From assembly GCA_034769895.1 (NCBI GenBank), contig CM068372.1:432963958-433027957 (forward strand): a stretch of DNA of 64,000 nucleotides. The letters run 5' to 3'. The stretch comes from Magicicada septendecula. Its lineage: Eukaryota; Arthropoda; Insecta; Hemiptera; Cicadidae. The stretch's first letter is position 1. Each line of letters begins with the position of its first letter. The notes beneath the pieces are model-generated. The model saw only the letters and a list, made by a program, of their open reading frames with translations, did not search any database and had not been told where the DNA came from. The position numbers and the translations under genes are program-made. Positions 34,624-45,240 of the stretch are shown here, piece by piece.

Positions 34624-37216
34624 GGGGAACATGGGGCATAACGGGGTAGTGGGGCAGAACGGGGTACAGCCTTTATTTTTTACAGACTGTGTGCAATCTG
34701 TTGGAATTTCTCACAACTACGTCAGTATAGTATTACCTATTACCACACAGAGATTGGCAGCCATTGTTGCTGTCTTTGTGTATGATTAAGGTGCTGCACC
34801 ATATTTGCTTGTGTTTCTACAATATCGCGCACTTCTTCTAGCTCATGTAAGTAAGAGTGAGTTAATTGTAATTTATTTCCATGTATACTGTATTATAACA
34901 TGTTTCATACACTTCTAATCCTGATGTTTTCGTTAAGCTTCGTGAAAACTTTATCCTGTCACAACGCTATAACCTAAAAATGTAACTGCGGGGCAGAACG
35001 GGGTGGGGCATAACGGGGTAGTACCCCATTCTGCCCCACGTATTTTCCATAGGTGTTTCATTAATAAAATGTAGGCTAATTGGTTTTTCGCGTTGTTTGT
35101 GTTTGTAGAATGGTGAGAGATTACAAATGAAAGACGCAGAGGCAAGAGTGGTTGGTAGTTTCCATGCAAGAAGCTGTTCAAGCAGTAATAAATGGCTCAA
35201 TGGGATACAAAAAGGCAGCTCATCAGTTCAAAGTGCCACAAACAACTTTAGAGCGCCACGTTAAGAAAAAAAGAGATGATCCAGAGCATTCTGTGAAGAA
35301 ATCTATGGGACATTTCACTTGTGTTTTTAATGAAGCACAAGAATCCGAGCTTGTGGATTATTTAACTAAAATGGAGGCTCAACTCTTTGGTCTTACTATC
35401 AATGAACTTAGTGACCTTGTTTTCCAGCTAGCAGAGCGAAATAAATTGAATCATCCATTTGGTGAGAATGGAAAAGCTGGTGTAGACTGGGCAAGAGGAT
35501 TTTTAACTCGCCACCCTAATTTAAGCATAAGAAGACCTGAGGCTACGTCTGGAGCTCGTGCGATGGGCTTCAATAAGGTTGCTGTAAAACAGTTCTTCAG
35601 CCATCTATCCTACGTAGTTGATACTTACCAGCTTACACCAGACAGGATTTATAACTGTGATGAAACAGGTCTAACTGTAAACCCTAAAGGGCATTCGAAG
35701 ATAATAGCAAAAAGAGGCCGTAGACAGGTTGGCACAGTAACATCAGCCGAGAGGGGTCAAACTGTTACAGCTGAAATACGCTTTTCAGCTGCTGGAACCT
35801 ACATCGCTCCAATGCTAATTTTTCCTAGAAAACGGATGCAGCAGGAATTTGAGACCGGACTTCCCCCAAGTGCGACTTCACAGGTCCATGAAACAGGATG
35901 GATGACCAAAGAACTTTTTTTAGTTTGGTTTGAAAAGTTCATATCTTTTACAGGAGCAAAAAAAGAGAAACCAATGCTACTACTCTTGGATGGGCATTCA
36001 ACACACACGAAAAGTTTAGCACTAATTGATATGGCTCGTGCAAATGGAGTGATTCTCTTGTGTTTCCCTCCCCACTGTTCCCATAGACTCCAACCCCTTG
36101 ACGTTGGATTTATGAAGCCCTTAAGTAAATACTATGAGGAGGAAGTCCGTAAATGGCTTAGATGCAATCCAGGAAAAGTGGTGACATTATTCCAGATCGC
36201 TTCTCTGTTTGGTACCGCCTTCAAGCATCAACAATGATGACAGCTGTGAACGGGTTCCGGAAAACAGGCATATGGCCTGTTGATATGAATGTTTTTAATG
36301 ATGCAGATTTTTTACCTTCGGTAACTACAGACATCCAGCTCCCTACTGACATTGCTAATGAGGCTACAGTTTTAAATATACAGGCAGACCTGACCTCACC
36401 ATCTCTGAGTAGTCCTGAAAAACTTAATATGCCGAGCTGTAGTAGGCCTAATTTCAAATGTGCCACCCTGGAAAACATTTTACCCATACCAAAAATTTCT
36501 CAGGAAAATAAACGTGTTTCAAAAAATCATGGTAAAAGTACTATCTTAACATCATCACCATATAAAAATAAGCTACAGAGTGCTGAAAAAAATAAAAGTG
36601 GGGTCAAGAAACCAGTGAAAAGACGCCTTTTACTTTCTAAAAAAGCTCTGAAAAAATATCCAGATAAACAGAGAAACATATCACCTGAAAATGAAAAAAC
36701 TATAACCTTAACAAACCAACTGTTTTCGTAACTCCTCAGTCATCTAGTGAAGAAGTCGATAGCGAAGATGAATGTCTCTACTGTCATGATTTTTCTGAAG
36801 AAGGTTGGATTAGATGTGTTTCTTGCCTAAAATGGGCTCACAACTCTTGCACAGGAATAGAAAGTGAAGACGAGGATGTCACACACATTTGTGCTCTTTG
36901 TGAAACATGAAGTTCATTTAAGAAATATAGATTTTTGTTTTTTGACAATAATGCTTTTTGTATTTGATGACAGAAATTTAAAAAAAGGAAGGTACCCCAT
37001 TGTGCCCCACCAGCAGGGCAAAACGGGACAAATGACATGTATTTGTTTAAACTAAGATATATAGAATGTGTTTTTACCAAATTAAAATGTAATGATAATT
37101 TCTTGTACTTAATGTAATAATAAAAGTATTTGTATTTAAAACAGAAAATTTTGAAACATTTATTATAAAATATTTGTGTTCAAACATTAAGTACCTCGTC
37201 CTGCCCCACGTTCCCC
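34624..37216 (+). mobile_element. pogo-type DNA transposon (Tc1/mariner superfamily), complete ends
   Basis: 2,593 bp bounded by TA duplications (34622-34623, 37217-37218). The 15-bp terminal inverted repeats are GGGGAACATGGGGCA on the left and, at the right end, its complement with one mismatch. Subterminal copies of GGGGCAGAACGGGGTA-like words recur at 34634-34667, 34989-35038 (here with an inverted partner) and 36993-37030; they may be transposase-binding sites. It carries one broken transposase gene. It lies in intron 1 of the SDR gene, antisense to it. Confidence 0.88.
35110..36910 (+). pseudogene. pogo-type transposase with C-terminal PHD-like finger, degraded
   Basis: From the ATG at 35110 the protein reads MVRDYK, then TGA at codon 7, where relatives have Arg, then an open frame to 36237. 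That frame includes an N-terminal helix-turn-helix (AAHQFKVPQTTLERHV) and a CENP-B-like DNA-binding region (WARGFLTRHPNLSIRRPE). The DDE_1 catalytic core follows: CDETG near 35656, LLLLDGHSTH near 35980 and HRLQPLDVGFMKPL near 36080. A frameshift near 36215-36225 moves the reading to the frame of STMMTAVNGFRKTGIWPVD. A second, near 36700, leads to a cysteine-rich end, CLYCHDFSEEGWIRCVSC through HICALC, a C4HC3 PHD-type finger. With one stop and two frameshifts it cannot make full transposase as it stands, though the catalytic aspartates are intact. Confidence 0.85.
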
Positions 37217-37828
37217 TACGTGTATAAGACTTATCAATAATACTATGAAGAAAGTGTTGATGCAAAAAGTCATGTTTCCTTGCTTCTCGACACTCAGTTG
37301 TTTAGTCCAACGGGAACTCTTTAACGTAATATAATTAATGTTTTTCATCTTTTGAGGGAGGGTAAACTACACAACTATTTGTTTTGTTTACCCGAACGCA
37401 GGATAAGGATTTATAAAATTAGACAAAACTAATATCGACAAAACTGGTTCAAAGATATGTATCTCAACAACTGTCTGCACATATTGTGTGTGTGTGTGCA
37501 CGCGCACGAGCGCGTGTGTGGATGAACACTTCTTTGCACCACCGTACCTGTGTTTTAGAGAACATATGTTGAGATGATTACGACTGTAAAATATTGAATT
37601 TACATGAGTTTTACTTACATTATCAACTTAGATTATGTAGGTTATAGATAACTAATCGATAACCCGTTACTCATTCACAGTATTTGATAATGGGTGGTAT
37701 GTGTCAAAATTTACAAAAATAAATTATAATCACTATTTCATTGTAGTAGGCATAAATAAATTTCGAAACGTTGCGAAAACTGCTTCTTATCGAAGCCCGA
37801 ATTCTACACAACACACACAGTATTATAC

Positions 37829-37862
<34 letters not shown>
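37829..37862. repeat. (CA)n microsatellite
   Basis: About 16 CA units. Confidence 0.9.
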
Positions 37863-37864
<2 letters not shown>

Positions 37865-38292
37865 TTATACACGTATATTTCACATAGTTGTAACAGTCTT
37901 ATCAGACGTATATATTAACACAAGAATTACAGGTTATAGTTTATTTAGATAGATAATTCCTATTTTAATCAATTAAATCTACTTAAAAACAAGATCTGTA
38001 ATCGCTTCAATGTTAACTTGTGTAGCATATTATTATTTATTACAAGTATTGAGCTGCATTTTGTGACTAACATGTTTAAAATTTCCAAGAGTATATAATG
38101 CTCAATAACAGCCACTTGAATATGTAAAATATATGGTAAATGGTAGAAGAGTTACGCTCTTTAATATTAGTCAAGTGAATATATAATCTCATTTGAACAT
38201 TTTCTTTTTATAATTAAACATATGATTACGAACAGGTCATTAGCAAGTTCATTTAGCAAGATATACTTTTAGTAAATCACACTGATATATTA

Positions 38293-38377
<85 letters not shown>
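38293..38377. repeat. (CA)n microsatellite
   Basis: About 42 uninterrupted CA units, 104 bp from the exon 1 donor site. Confidence 0.95.
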
Positions 38378-38380
<3 letters not shown>

Positions 38381-38480
38381 TTGCAATTAAACACAGCAAT
38401 AAAGCAATATGTCGGTAATTAAAATTGTACAATTAAGAATGCATTCATGCGTATGCGTTCACGTATAGCCCAATTCGTAC

Positions 38481-38612
38481 CTGTAACTTTTCCAAACGTC
38501 TTGCAAAGCCGATAACAATCATTCCATGTTTTACCAAACTCTCAGCAATCGCCGCCCCAATGCCGACACTAGCACCGGTTACTAGAGCGACGCGACTTTC
38601 CCAGCGCTCCAT
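38481..38612 (-). CDS. SDR exon 1 (residues 1-44)
   Basis: Starts at the ATG giving MERWESRVALVTGASVGIGA, the usual start for DHRS11-like SDRs; no upstream ATG lies in the same open frame. It holds the first Rossmann beta strand, the TGxxxGxG dinucleotide loop and the ARR that typically binds the NADP 2'-phosphate. It ends ...LEKLQ with a CAG|GTACGA donor in phase 0. A TATA/Inr pair lies upstream. Confidence 0.9.
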
Positions 38613-38682
38613 ATCTGACTGTCGATAGATTATAGATAAATCACTGATAACACACCTACGCACAGTGACGGTATGCGTTTCG

Positions 38683-38717
38683 CACTGATAGTCTGCCGCG
38701 CTTCTATCTTTTATTTA
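38683..38717 (-). promoter_or_regulatory. Candidate core promoter of the SDR gene
   Basis: On the minus strand TAAATAAAAG (starting at 38717) lies 31 bases before the A of TCAGTG (38686), an arthropod-type initiator. This is the standard TATA-to-start spacing. It predicts a 5' UTR of about 74 nt before the ATG at 38612. Sequence only, so tentative. Confidence 0.4.
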
Positions 38718-39021
38718 CGACCGACATTGATACTGCAATGACTGAGGTATAACAAACAACAAACGCGATCCGCGCTCAAGTGACTGCCAAGGTTAACATG
38801 ACTTGCCTCTTTAGATATTTACAGTGTGGTAATTGTTGATTCATTGCTCCACAGTGCACTTAGCGGAAGGATGTATTTCAGAATACGCCACCCCGCTTAG
38901 GAATTTATATTAATAAAGAGATCCGTCTATAATGATGGAAGTGGAGGGAGAGAGATAGAGTGAGTGAGAGAGTTGTTGCATTGTTACTCAGTTTGCACAC
39001 TGCTTTTACAACTGAATTACA

Positions 39022-39061
39022 ATGTTCCTCTCTCCAGTGTATTTCCTAAACGTTTGTCTTG
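39022..39061 (+). CDS. Possible first coding exon of a divergent gene (signal-peptide start)
   Basis: ATG at 39022 opens MFLSPVYFLNVCL, a short hydrophobic run like the start of a signal peptide. It ends at a strong donor (CTTG|GTAAGTATG). TCAGTTT, an initiator-like word, lies about 35 bases upstream. No downstream exon was recognised within the window, so this may be chance. Confidence 0.2.
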
Positions 39062-39329
39062 GTAAGTATGCACTGGTGCTTATTTCATAACGTCACTGAT
39101 AAAACTCTTATCGGTTATATGTAAGCTAATTTCTACGTAATATTCCCGTCTTCTCGAGCCTTTTGTTTCGAATAACACAAAAAAAACAAATGTACAAGTT
39201 TGTTTATAAAACCATATGTACGTACTGTGGACACGTGGGTTAAATATTTTGTTTAGGAATTTAGCTTGAAATTAAAAAACAATTATTTGATTGCAACTTT
39301 AACAGAAACGTGAATCCAGTGTAGTTTAA

Positions 39330-40698
39330 GGCTTCTATTACACTAGGCAACATGTGGCGGGCAACTAGTTGTCCGACCTCGGACAACTAGTTGACGAGAG
39401 CTAAAAATGGTGCGCAACTCTCGGCCACATGTTGATGATTAAAGGCTTCTATTACACTAGGCAACATGTGGCGGGCAACTAGTTGTCCGACCTTGGACAA
39501 CTAGTTGACGATGGCTAAAAATGGTGCGCAACTCTCGGCCACATGTTGATGACTTTCGAGAAAATGGCGTCAAGGAATGAAGAGCTTCTGCTGCTCGCTT
39601 TGTTATTAAAGAAAAGAAGACGCAGAGCTCGGAGAAGACGTATGTACGTACATACACCCTATGTTATCAACAAGGATGGTCGATGATCTGTGCGTGGACG
39701 AAAATAATTTTTTTAACTATTTTCGTATGTCAAAACAATCATTTGATGAATTGTTGGACTTGATCAAAGCAGACATAACTTCGTATTGAATGCGAAATGA
39801 CAACTGGGCCTGTCGTCTGCCGTCCCGGACACAGTTAAGGTGGTGTCTGTGGCGAAGTGCGCATGCGCGGAAGCGGGAGTGGTGCGCCACATGTTGCCCA
39901 GTGTAATAGCTCCCATCTGAAACAATGCCCCACGTCCAGCGTCAGCAACTTCCGAGTGGTCGGGAAGTTGCAGATCTCGTCCACCGTCATCCACTAGTTG
40001 TCGACCCATATCAACAAGTGGCTTAGTATAATAGGCTCCCATATAAACAATGTTCCCAACAATCCCATATAAACTAGACGACCTCGGCAACAAGTCGCCC
40101 GCCACATGTTGCCTAGTATAATAGAGGGCTTAAGTCGAGAAAATGGCGTCAAGGAATGAAGAGCTTCTGCTGCTCGCTTTGTTATTAAAGAAAAGAAGAC
40201 GCAGAGCTCGGAGAAGACGTATGTCCGTACACCCTATGTTATCAACAAGGATGGATAAAGGATTATACTACACACTGTTCGATGATCTGTGCGTGGACGA
40301 AAATAATTTTTTTAACTATTTTCGTATGTCAAAACAATCATTTGATGAATTGTTGGACTTGATCAAAGCAGACATAACTGCGTATTGAATGCGAAATGAC
40401 AACTGGGCCTGTCGTCTGCCGTCCCGGACACAGTTAAGGTGGTATCTGTGGCGAAGTGCGCATGCGCGGAAGCGGGAGTGGTGCGCCACATGTTGCCCAG
40501 TGTAATAGCTCCCATCTGAAACAATGCCCCACGTCCAGCGTCAGCAACTTCCGAGTGGTCGGCCTTGTCCACCGTCTCCACTAGTTGTCGACCCATATCA
40601 ACAAGTGGCTTAGTATAATAGGCTCCCATATAAACAATGTTACTAGACGACCTCGGCAACAAGTTGCCCGCCACATGTTGCCTAGTGTAATAGAGGGC
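39330..40698 (+). mobile_element. PIF/Harbinger-derived element, internally duplicated
   Basis: Flanked by TAA on both sides (39327-39329, 40699-40701), the 3-bp duplication typical of PIF/Harbinger. The ends carry long inverted repeats sharing TCTATTACACTAGGCAACAT followed by GTGGCGGGCAAC. The first 110 bp are duplicated in tandem (39330-39440, again from 39442). A 579-bp block with the transposase start and the 3' inverted repeat is also duplicated (39553-40131 and 40132-40698). Only the N-terminal part of a transposase remains, so it is non-autonomous. Confidence 0.8.
40143..40388 (+). pseudogene. Harbinger transposase N-terminal fragment (81 aa)
   Basis: MASRNEELLLLALLLKKRRR, then SVHPMLSTRMDKGLYYTLF and FFNYFRMSKQSFDELLDLIK. 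The VHP, FRMS and FDELL words are the familiar N-terminal pattern of PIF/Harbinger nucleases. The frame stops before any catalytic DDE residue. A second, further reduced copy starts at 39564 in the upstream duplicate and lacks part of the central segment. Confidence 0.75.
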
Positions 40699-40701
40699 TA
40701 A

Positions 40702-42486
40702 AAGAACACAAAGATTGGAGTTTCTAAATCTTTAGTAGTAAAAAACACGGCGGGATCGTAGTGTGGTAAGAGAATTGTGATTCCGTTTGCAAATTCAAAC
40801 GTCACTTTACATGCTTAAGCACACAATAGCTTAACATTCGTAAGAGGAGACAAAAGAAGGCGTTTGTGTGTGTGCAAAACAATAAGAACTGCTCCTAGTC
40901 CAAATGTTTAATTGTGATGATCACATGAAACTGTATAAAATTGTATGAAGGAAAACAAACACAAGCCTTGATAAAAATCTCTTAACAGGGCCTACACTTT
41001 ACATGTATGACACCACGAAGCGATTTAATTAAACCTTGACTCACATTTTAAGCTGCTTTAATTTCTTTACATCTGTTGCCTTAATTTGTATGCAGATTAT
41101 GTAGCCATTATAAGGAGAAGAAGAAGCATAAAAAACTATGTAAAATAAAAATTGTAGCAAAGAAGGGATGACAAAAAGAAACCAGTACAAAATAAAATAT
41201 ATGAAGATAGAGATGAAAAAAGGATGTAGAATAAGTAGGGATAGGAGAATGTATATGAGTGATCATTAAGTTTACAATATTTGGAACAAAAGTAGGTGAT
41301 AAAACCTGAAATAGAGCAGCCCAGAGATAAGTCAGAGAATACAGAATTACCATTTTCTGAATGTCTAAAGCACGAAATATTTACGAAAAGTAAAGTAAAC
41401 GAATTGAAAAGATCACAAAATAAAAATATAGTCTATATAAAGATGTAGGAGCGATAGTACGTATGCGACATAGACAATGTGCTTGAAAAGGAAAAGTGAA
41501 GAAAGTGGGAATATGCGAAAGCAAGATTGTAGGATAGTTTCCAGGGTAAAAGGAAGTAAAGGACGTTACATTTTGAACTCTGATTAATTGTGGAAACAGA
41601 AGGCCTCAAGAAATGAGGTCTAATGAAGCAAATAAAGCCAAAGAAATATACTGGTATGGCCGTACGTTCAGAAGAGAAATAAGAATAGCTTTATAGAAGC
41701 TTACCACCTGAAAGCCTAACGGAGTGTGAGAAAGAAGGGATGCTTAGAAACTGATAAGTGCAAAAAGAGTAATGACGTGTTTTTGAATTATGAGAGTTGT
41801 GCCAAGGATGGCAAAGTACAAATAAAGAGATTTGGGGGGGGGGTATTTGCAAGAGCTAGAATACTTATTAACATATACAAAATTAAACGAAAGAAACTGT
41901 TGTGTGTCGCACAAAAACAACGAGTTTGTCTAAATAACTGACGATATTTCGTGACAGCTACTCCACAAAGAATGAATGGCTTTTACCACTATAATTATTA
42001 GGCCCATTATTATTGTGAAGTCTGTTATTATTATAATTATTTCATATAGGCCTAGGTCTTTGTTTCTTTAATACCTACGCATATATGTTTAGCTATTTAT
42101 GTTTGATTATGTCATACTATGTTGATTATGTCTTATAAAGAAATAGTTGAGACAATACAATACGGCACTTAAATCAAACAGAAATATATAACCTAGAGGT
42201 AAGGTTACATCAGAGGTTATATATCAGTTATATCGCAGGGAAGGAATTGCTCTGACATTCTGAGCGACTGTGATACTAGGAGGAAGTGGAAGAAAAACAA
42301 AATTTGTAGACAGCAATGAATGTGTGGACCCAGTAGCAATGGATGTATTCTTAGCTTTATACTACAATCCTGTAAAAAGTATAAGATCTCTGCTCTCTCA
42401 TTGTCTAAAAATTTGAGATTATAAATTATGGGCCAGCTTTGACTTATCGATCTTTCCAGGATCACTGTTCATATTGCAGAAAATTG
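40702..42486. other. Unassigned AT-rich sequence
   Basis: Open frames such as 41726-41941 have no family likeness. Parts may be decayed LINE sequence upstream of the recognisable fragment at 42487, but I cannot show this. Confidence 0.3.
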
Positions 42487-42696
42487 GCAGATATGGTAAA
42501 AGCAGTCCACATATTTACGAAAGGGGATCGTACTGACTGTTATAATTGTTGAGGGATCAGTTTGCTTAACACGTCTTTTAAACGTGTCCACTTATTCTAG
42601 CAAAAGACTCAACGCAATAACGGGGAGCATTCTTTCGGAAGCCCATCATGGTTTCAGGAAAGAGAAGTCATGTTTAGATTGCATCTTGACGGACAG
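42487..42696 (+). mobile_element. LINE reverse-transcriptase fragment, degraded
   Basis: Pieces in shifting frames read KAVHIFTKGDRTDCYN, GISLLNTSFKR, SKRLNAITGSILSEAHHG and GFRKEKSCLDCIL. These correspond to the GDRxDCxNYRGISLLN and GFRxxRSCxDxI blocks of non-LTR reverse transcriptases. At least two frame changes and a stop are present. The fragment ends exactly where array B begins and is not resumed beyond 60,547 as far as I can see. Confidence 0.7.
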
Positions 42697-45152
42697 TGTA
42701 ACGTAACAGAGTTGAGGTCCCCCAACGTTACATAAAATTGAATGAAACATGGTCAAGGACCATACCCTGAATTAAGGTTGCTCAGTAGTTAATGTATCTG
42801 AGAAGTACCTCAAGTCAAAAGAGGCAATGACTAATGTTAAATATAAAAAAAAAACCAGACCAATGAATAGTTAAATATAATAAATTATGCTTGTGTTTAT
42901 ATTGTAACATGTTGAGGTTTACAGAATATTTATGTTATACTTTGAATATGGTAAGAATGAACTGATGTGGTTAATAGGAATACTTCATCAATAATTATGT
43001 TTATATTTATGTTAGATTTGTCTTTAGACAATCAAGTTTGGTTACCTGTGTTAGGCATTATACTAAGTTTAAAGTATTGTCTAAAGTTGAATAATACTGT
43101 TGTTTTAATTAATGTTTGTAAACTTGGCCAGGAGGGCGATCAATGTTTAATGTTTGACAAGTAGTTCTGACAATTATATTATAAATTAATGAAGGGTTCC
43201 AGAACCAGTTAATTAATGTAATAAAGTAACCACCAGTAAATTAAAATTAATGTAATTAACCATTTAACCAATAATTAATTGTATAGTAGGTCAGGTAAAA
43301 GAAAATTAAGTTAAAAAACCAAATAATGTTATAACGGTTGTAAGAAAATCTATAGGCCTAAATTCCATATTAGTGAAAGGAAATTAATACCTTTTTAAGA
43401 AGTCCAGTCCAACGAAACTCTGGTAAAACATTTATTGTTTAAGAAGGAAGGTTAGGGGGGAATTTTAGGTGATTTAATATTAATCCAAGCATGGAGTATT
43501 TTATTGGAAAAGAGTAGTAATATTCTATAATGCCGGCTCAAGGATATCTAGAAAACGTGGTTGTTAAGGCAACTGAAATGGACATGAGTTGTTGATTTTG
43601 AATCATTTGTTCTGATTGTTACAAGCTATTAGGTTGAGATGGGCCGATATATTTAAAAAATATGAATAATAAATCTGGAAGAAATATGAATCAAAATTGA
43701 AAACCCTTTCTTGAAAAATAATTATAACTTAATGCTGATGAGTAATAAAATTAAATAACCTTCCAAATTGTAAGTGAATACATTTAAAAAGAATTGAAAG
43801 CCTCTCACCTCATTCACCAAATAATTCCGCTGGATTCGGTATTAAACCAATTCCTTCTATAAACAGAAGATCAGTTAAAAGAATTAAAGCCTGAACTAAC
43901 GGAATTATTGAAAATACCAGAAGACCTAGTTTGGCAGAGATAACCTTCACTGGCAGCAGAAGAAGCTGGGATCCTAATTTCATTTCACCGGGACCGAGAA
44001 TTAACAAGATCATAGAAGAAGATCAGAAGTCCGAAGAATTCCTGAGAGCTTCCCATTCCTCTCCACAATCAATTTTATTAAAGGCAGAACACTTTTATTG
44101 GATGAAGACAAATTAATCTGAATCTTGGCAACTGTTTACAGACGTCCACAGCCAGTCGAAGCTTTCGTCGGCTCGGTAAAAAAAAAAAAAACCTATTTTA
44201 ATTTCACTATATTCAGAGTAAATAATTTTGTTTTGTAATACTTGAGTAACCTTAATTGTGCATTTTACCTGGCCTTACTAATGGTCCCAAGAACTTTACG
44301 AACCCTGGGATAAGAACTATTATTTATTATTTTTCATTTGTATAAGTCTATGGAGTTGGATTGATTGATAATCGATATATTTCTGTGTGATCGATTTGAT
44401 TATATTGTTATTTTGGAAATCACGGGTACTGTGAATTAATAGATAAAATTAATAAAGGATCTTGATTGTATGAGATAATATTTGAAGTTATTGCAGAATA
44501 GATACTATAAGTAGTGGTTGTAATAATTTACAATAAAAGGTTTATTCAAACCCGATGAACAACTAACCTATAAGTACGCTTATTACAAGTGGCAGCGCTA
44601 AATACTTACAGCTGGTGGAACGGGAGATCGCGGAACTAGCGTGTTTTCAGTGCAAACTTTGAATAGAATTTCTTACCGTCGAGTGACTAGGGTTGACACG
44701 AATATTCATTACATTCAGTTAATACACGATACATATCGTTAATATTACCCAACTACTTAATACTCAGTTAGATCTATATCGTAGCACGATTATAAGTTAA
44801 AAAAAAAAAACATTATTATAATTATATTTGTCTAGCAACTTATTTTCACGATGTTTCATCGGTCACAACCGAATAGATATACTAATTAATAAAACATTAC
44901 TTAAACCAGGTAACAACATTTTAATTGTTACAAATTGCCACCTTCAACGTATTACTTGACGTTTGATATACCGGAGACTCGCAAAAGTAAATAAAACACC
45001 AGAAACGTTTTATTTCAAATTGACGACTCCAACGTGGGGCTGAAATAAGAAGGACTCTTCATTAGTATTTCTTTACAAATTGGCGCTTATAACAGTGGGG
45101 CTTGAATAAGACGGACGTTTCGCTAGTACCTCATAGACTAATTTTATTTCAA
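42697..45152 (+). repeat. Family B LTR 1
   Basis: 2,456 bp. The 5' end has a small inverted repeat, TGTAACG...CGTTACA, within 35 bp. The 3' end holds degenerate primer-site copies at about 45017 and 45076. Confidence 0.83.
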
Positions 45153-45154
45153 AT

Positions 45155-45173
45155 TGGCGCTCAACGAGTGGGC
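45155..45173 (+). other. Family B primer binding site, tRNA-Lys type
   Basis: TGGCGCTCAACGAGTGGGC resembles the tRNA-Lys site of family A with one substitution and one inserted base. Confidence 0.65.
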
Positions 45174-45240
45174 TTTAGTTAAGCAAAAAATCATCTTAAT
45201 TGTTACTTAACTCGAGCAGGCAACCATTAGAGGCACAGGA

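Larger units (their letters stand above)
37217..38480 (-). other. SDR intron 1, exon-1-proximal part
   Basis: AT-rich, with CA microsatellites at 37829-37862 and 38293-38377. No gene is recognised. Confidence 0.6.
10420..38612 (-). other. Host gene span: short-chain dehydrogenase/reductase (DHRS11/farnesol-dehydrogenase-like), six exons
   Basis: Six minus-strand exons, 38481-38612, 33289-33460, 32359-32488, 31373-31499, 13544-13669 and 10420-10497, join in frame to 254 residues, the normal length for a classical cytosolic SDR. Visible family marks, in order: TGASVGIG cofactor loop (residues 12-19), ARR after the second beta strand favouring NADP(H) (37-39), NNAG (90-93), catalytic Ser at about 145, and YSASK with Tyr159 and Lys163. 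SPG follows the VT junction, and the C-terminal block has PQLTI. These enzymes oxidise or reduce alcohol/carbonyl groups of small lipophilic substrates such as farnesol or steroids; the exact substrate is not readable. All junctions use GT/AG and all exons look intact despite 28 kb of transposon-filled introns. The orthologous name is inferred from pattern only. Confidence 0.9.

Noticed and set aside
39764-40674. Minus-strand frames across the Harbinger 3' inverted repeats
   Set aside because: They are translations of terminal repeats and run opposite to the recognisable transposase fragment.
42967-43164. 65-codon frame in each family B LTR, and the 61- and 67-codon frames near 43.9 kb
   Set aside because: Short, AT-rich and without family likeness; repeated by virtue of the LTR. 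The 43.9-kb pair overlap on opposite strands.
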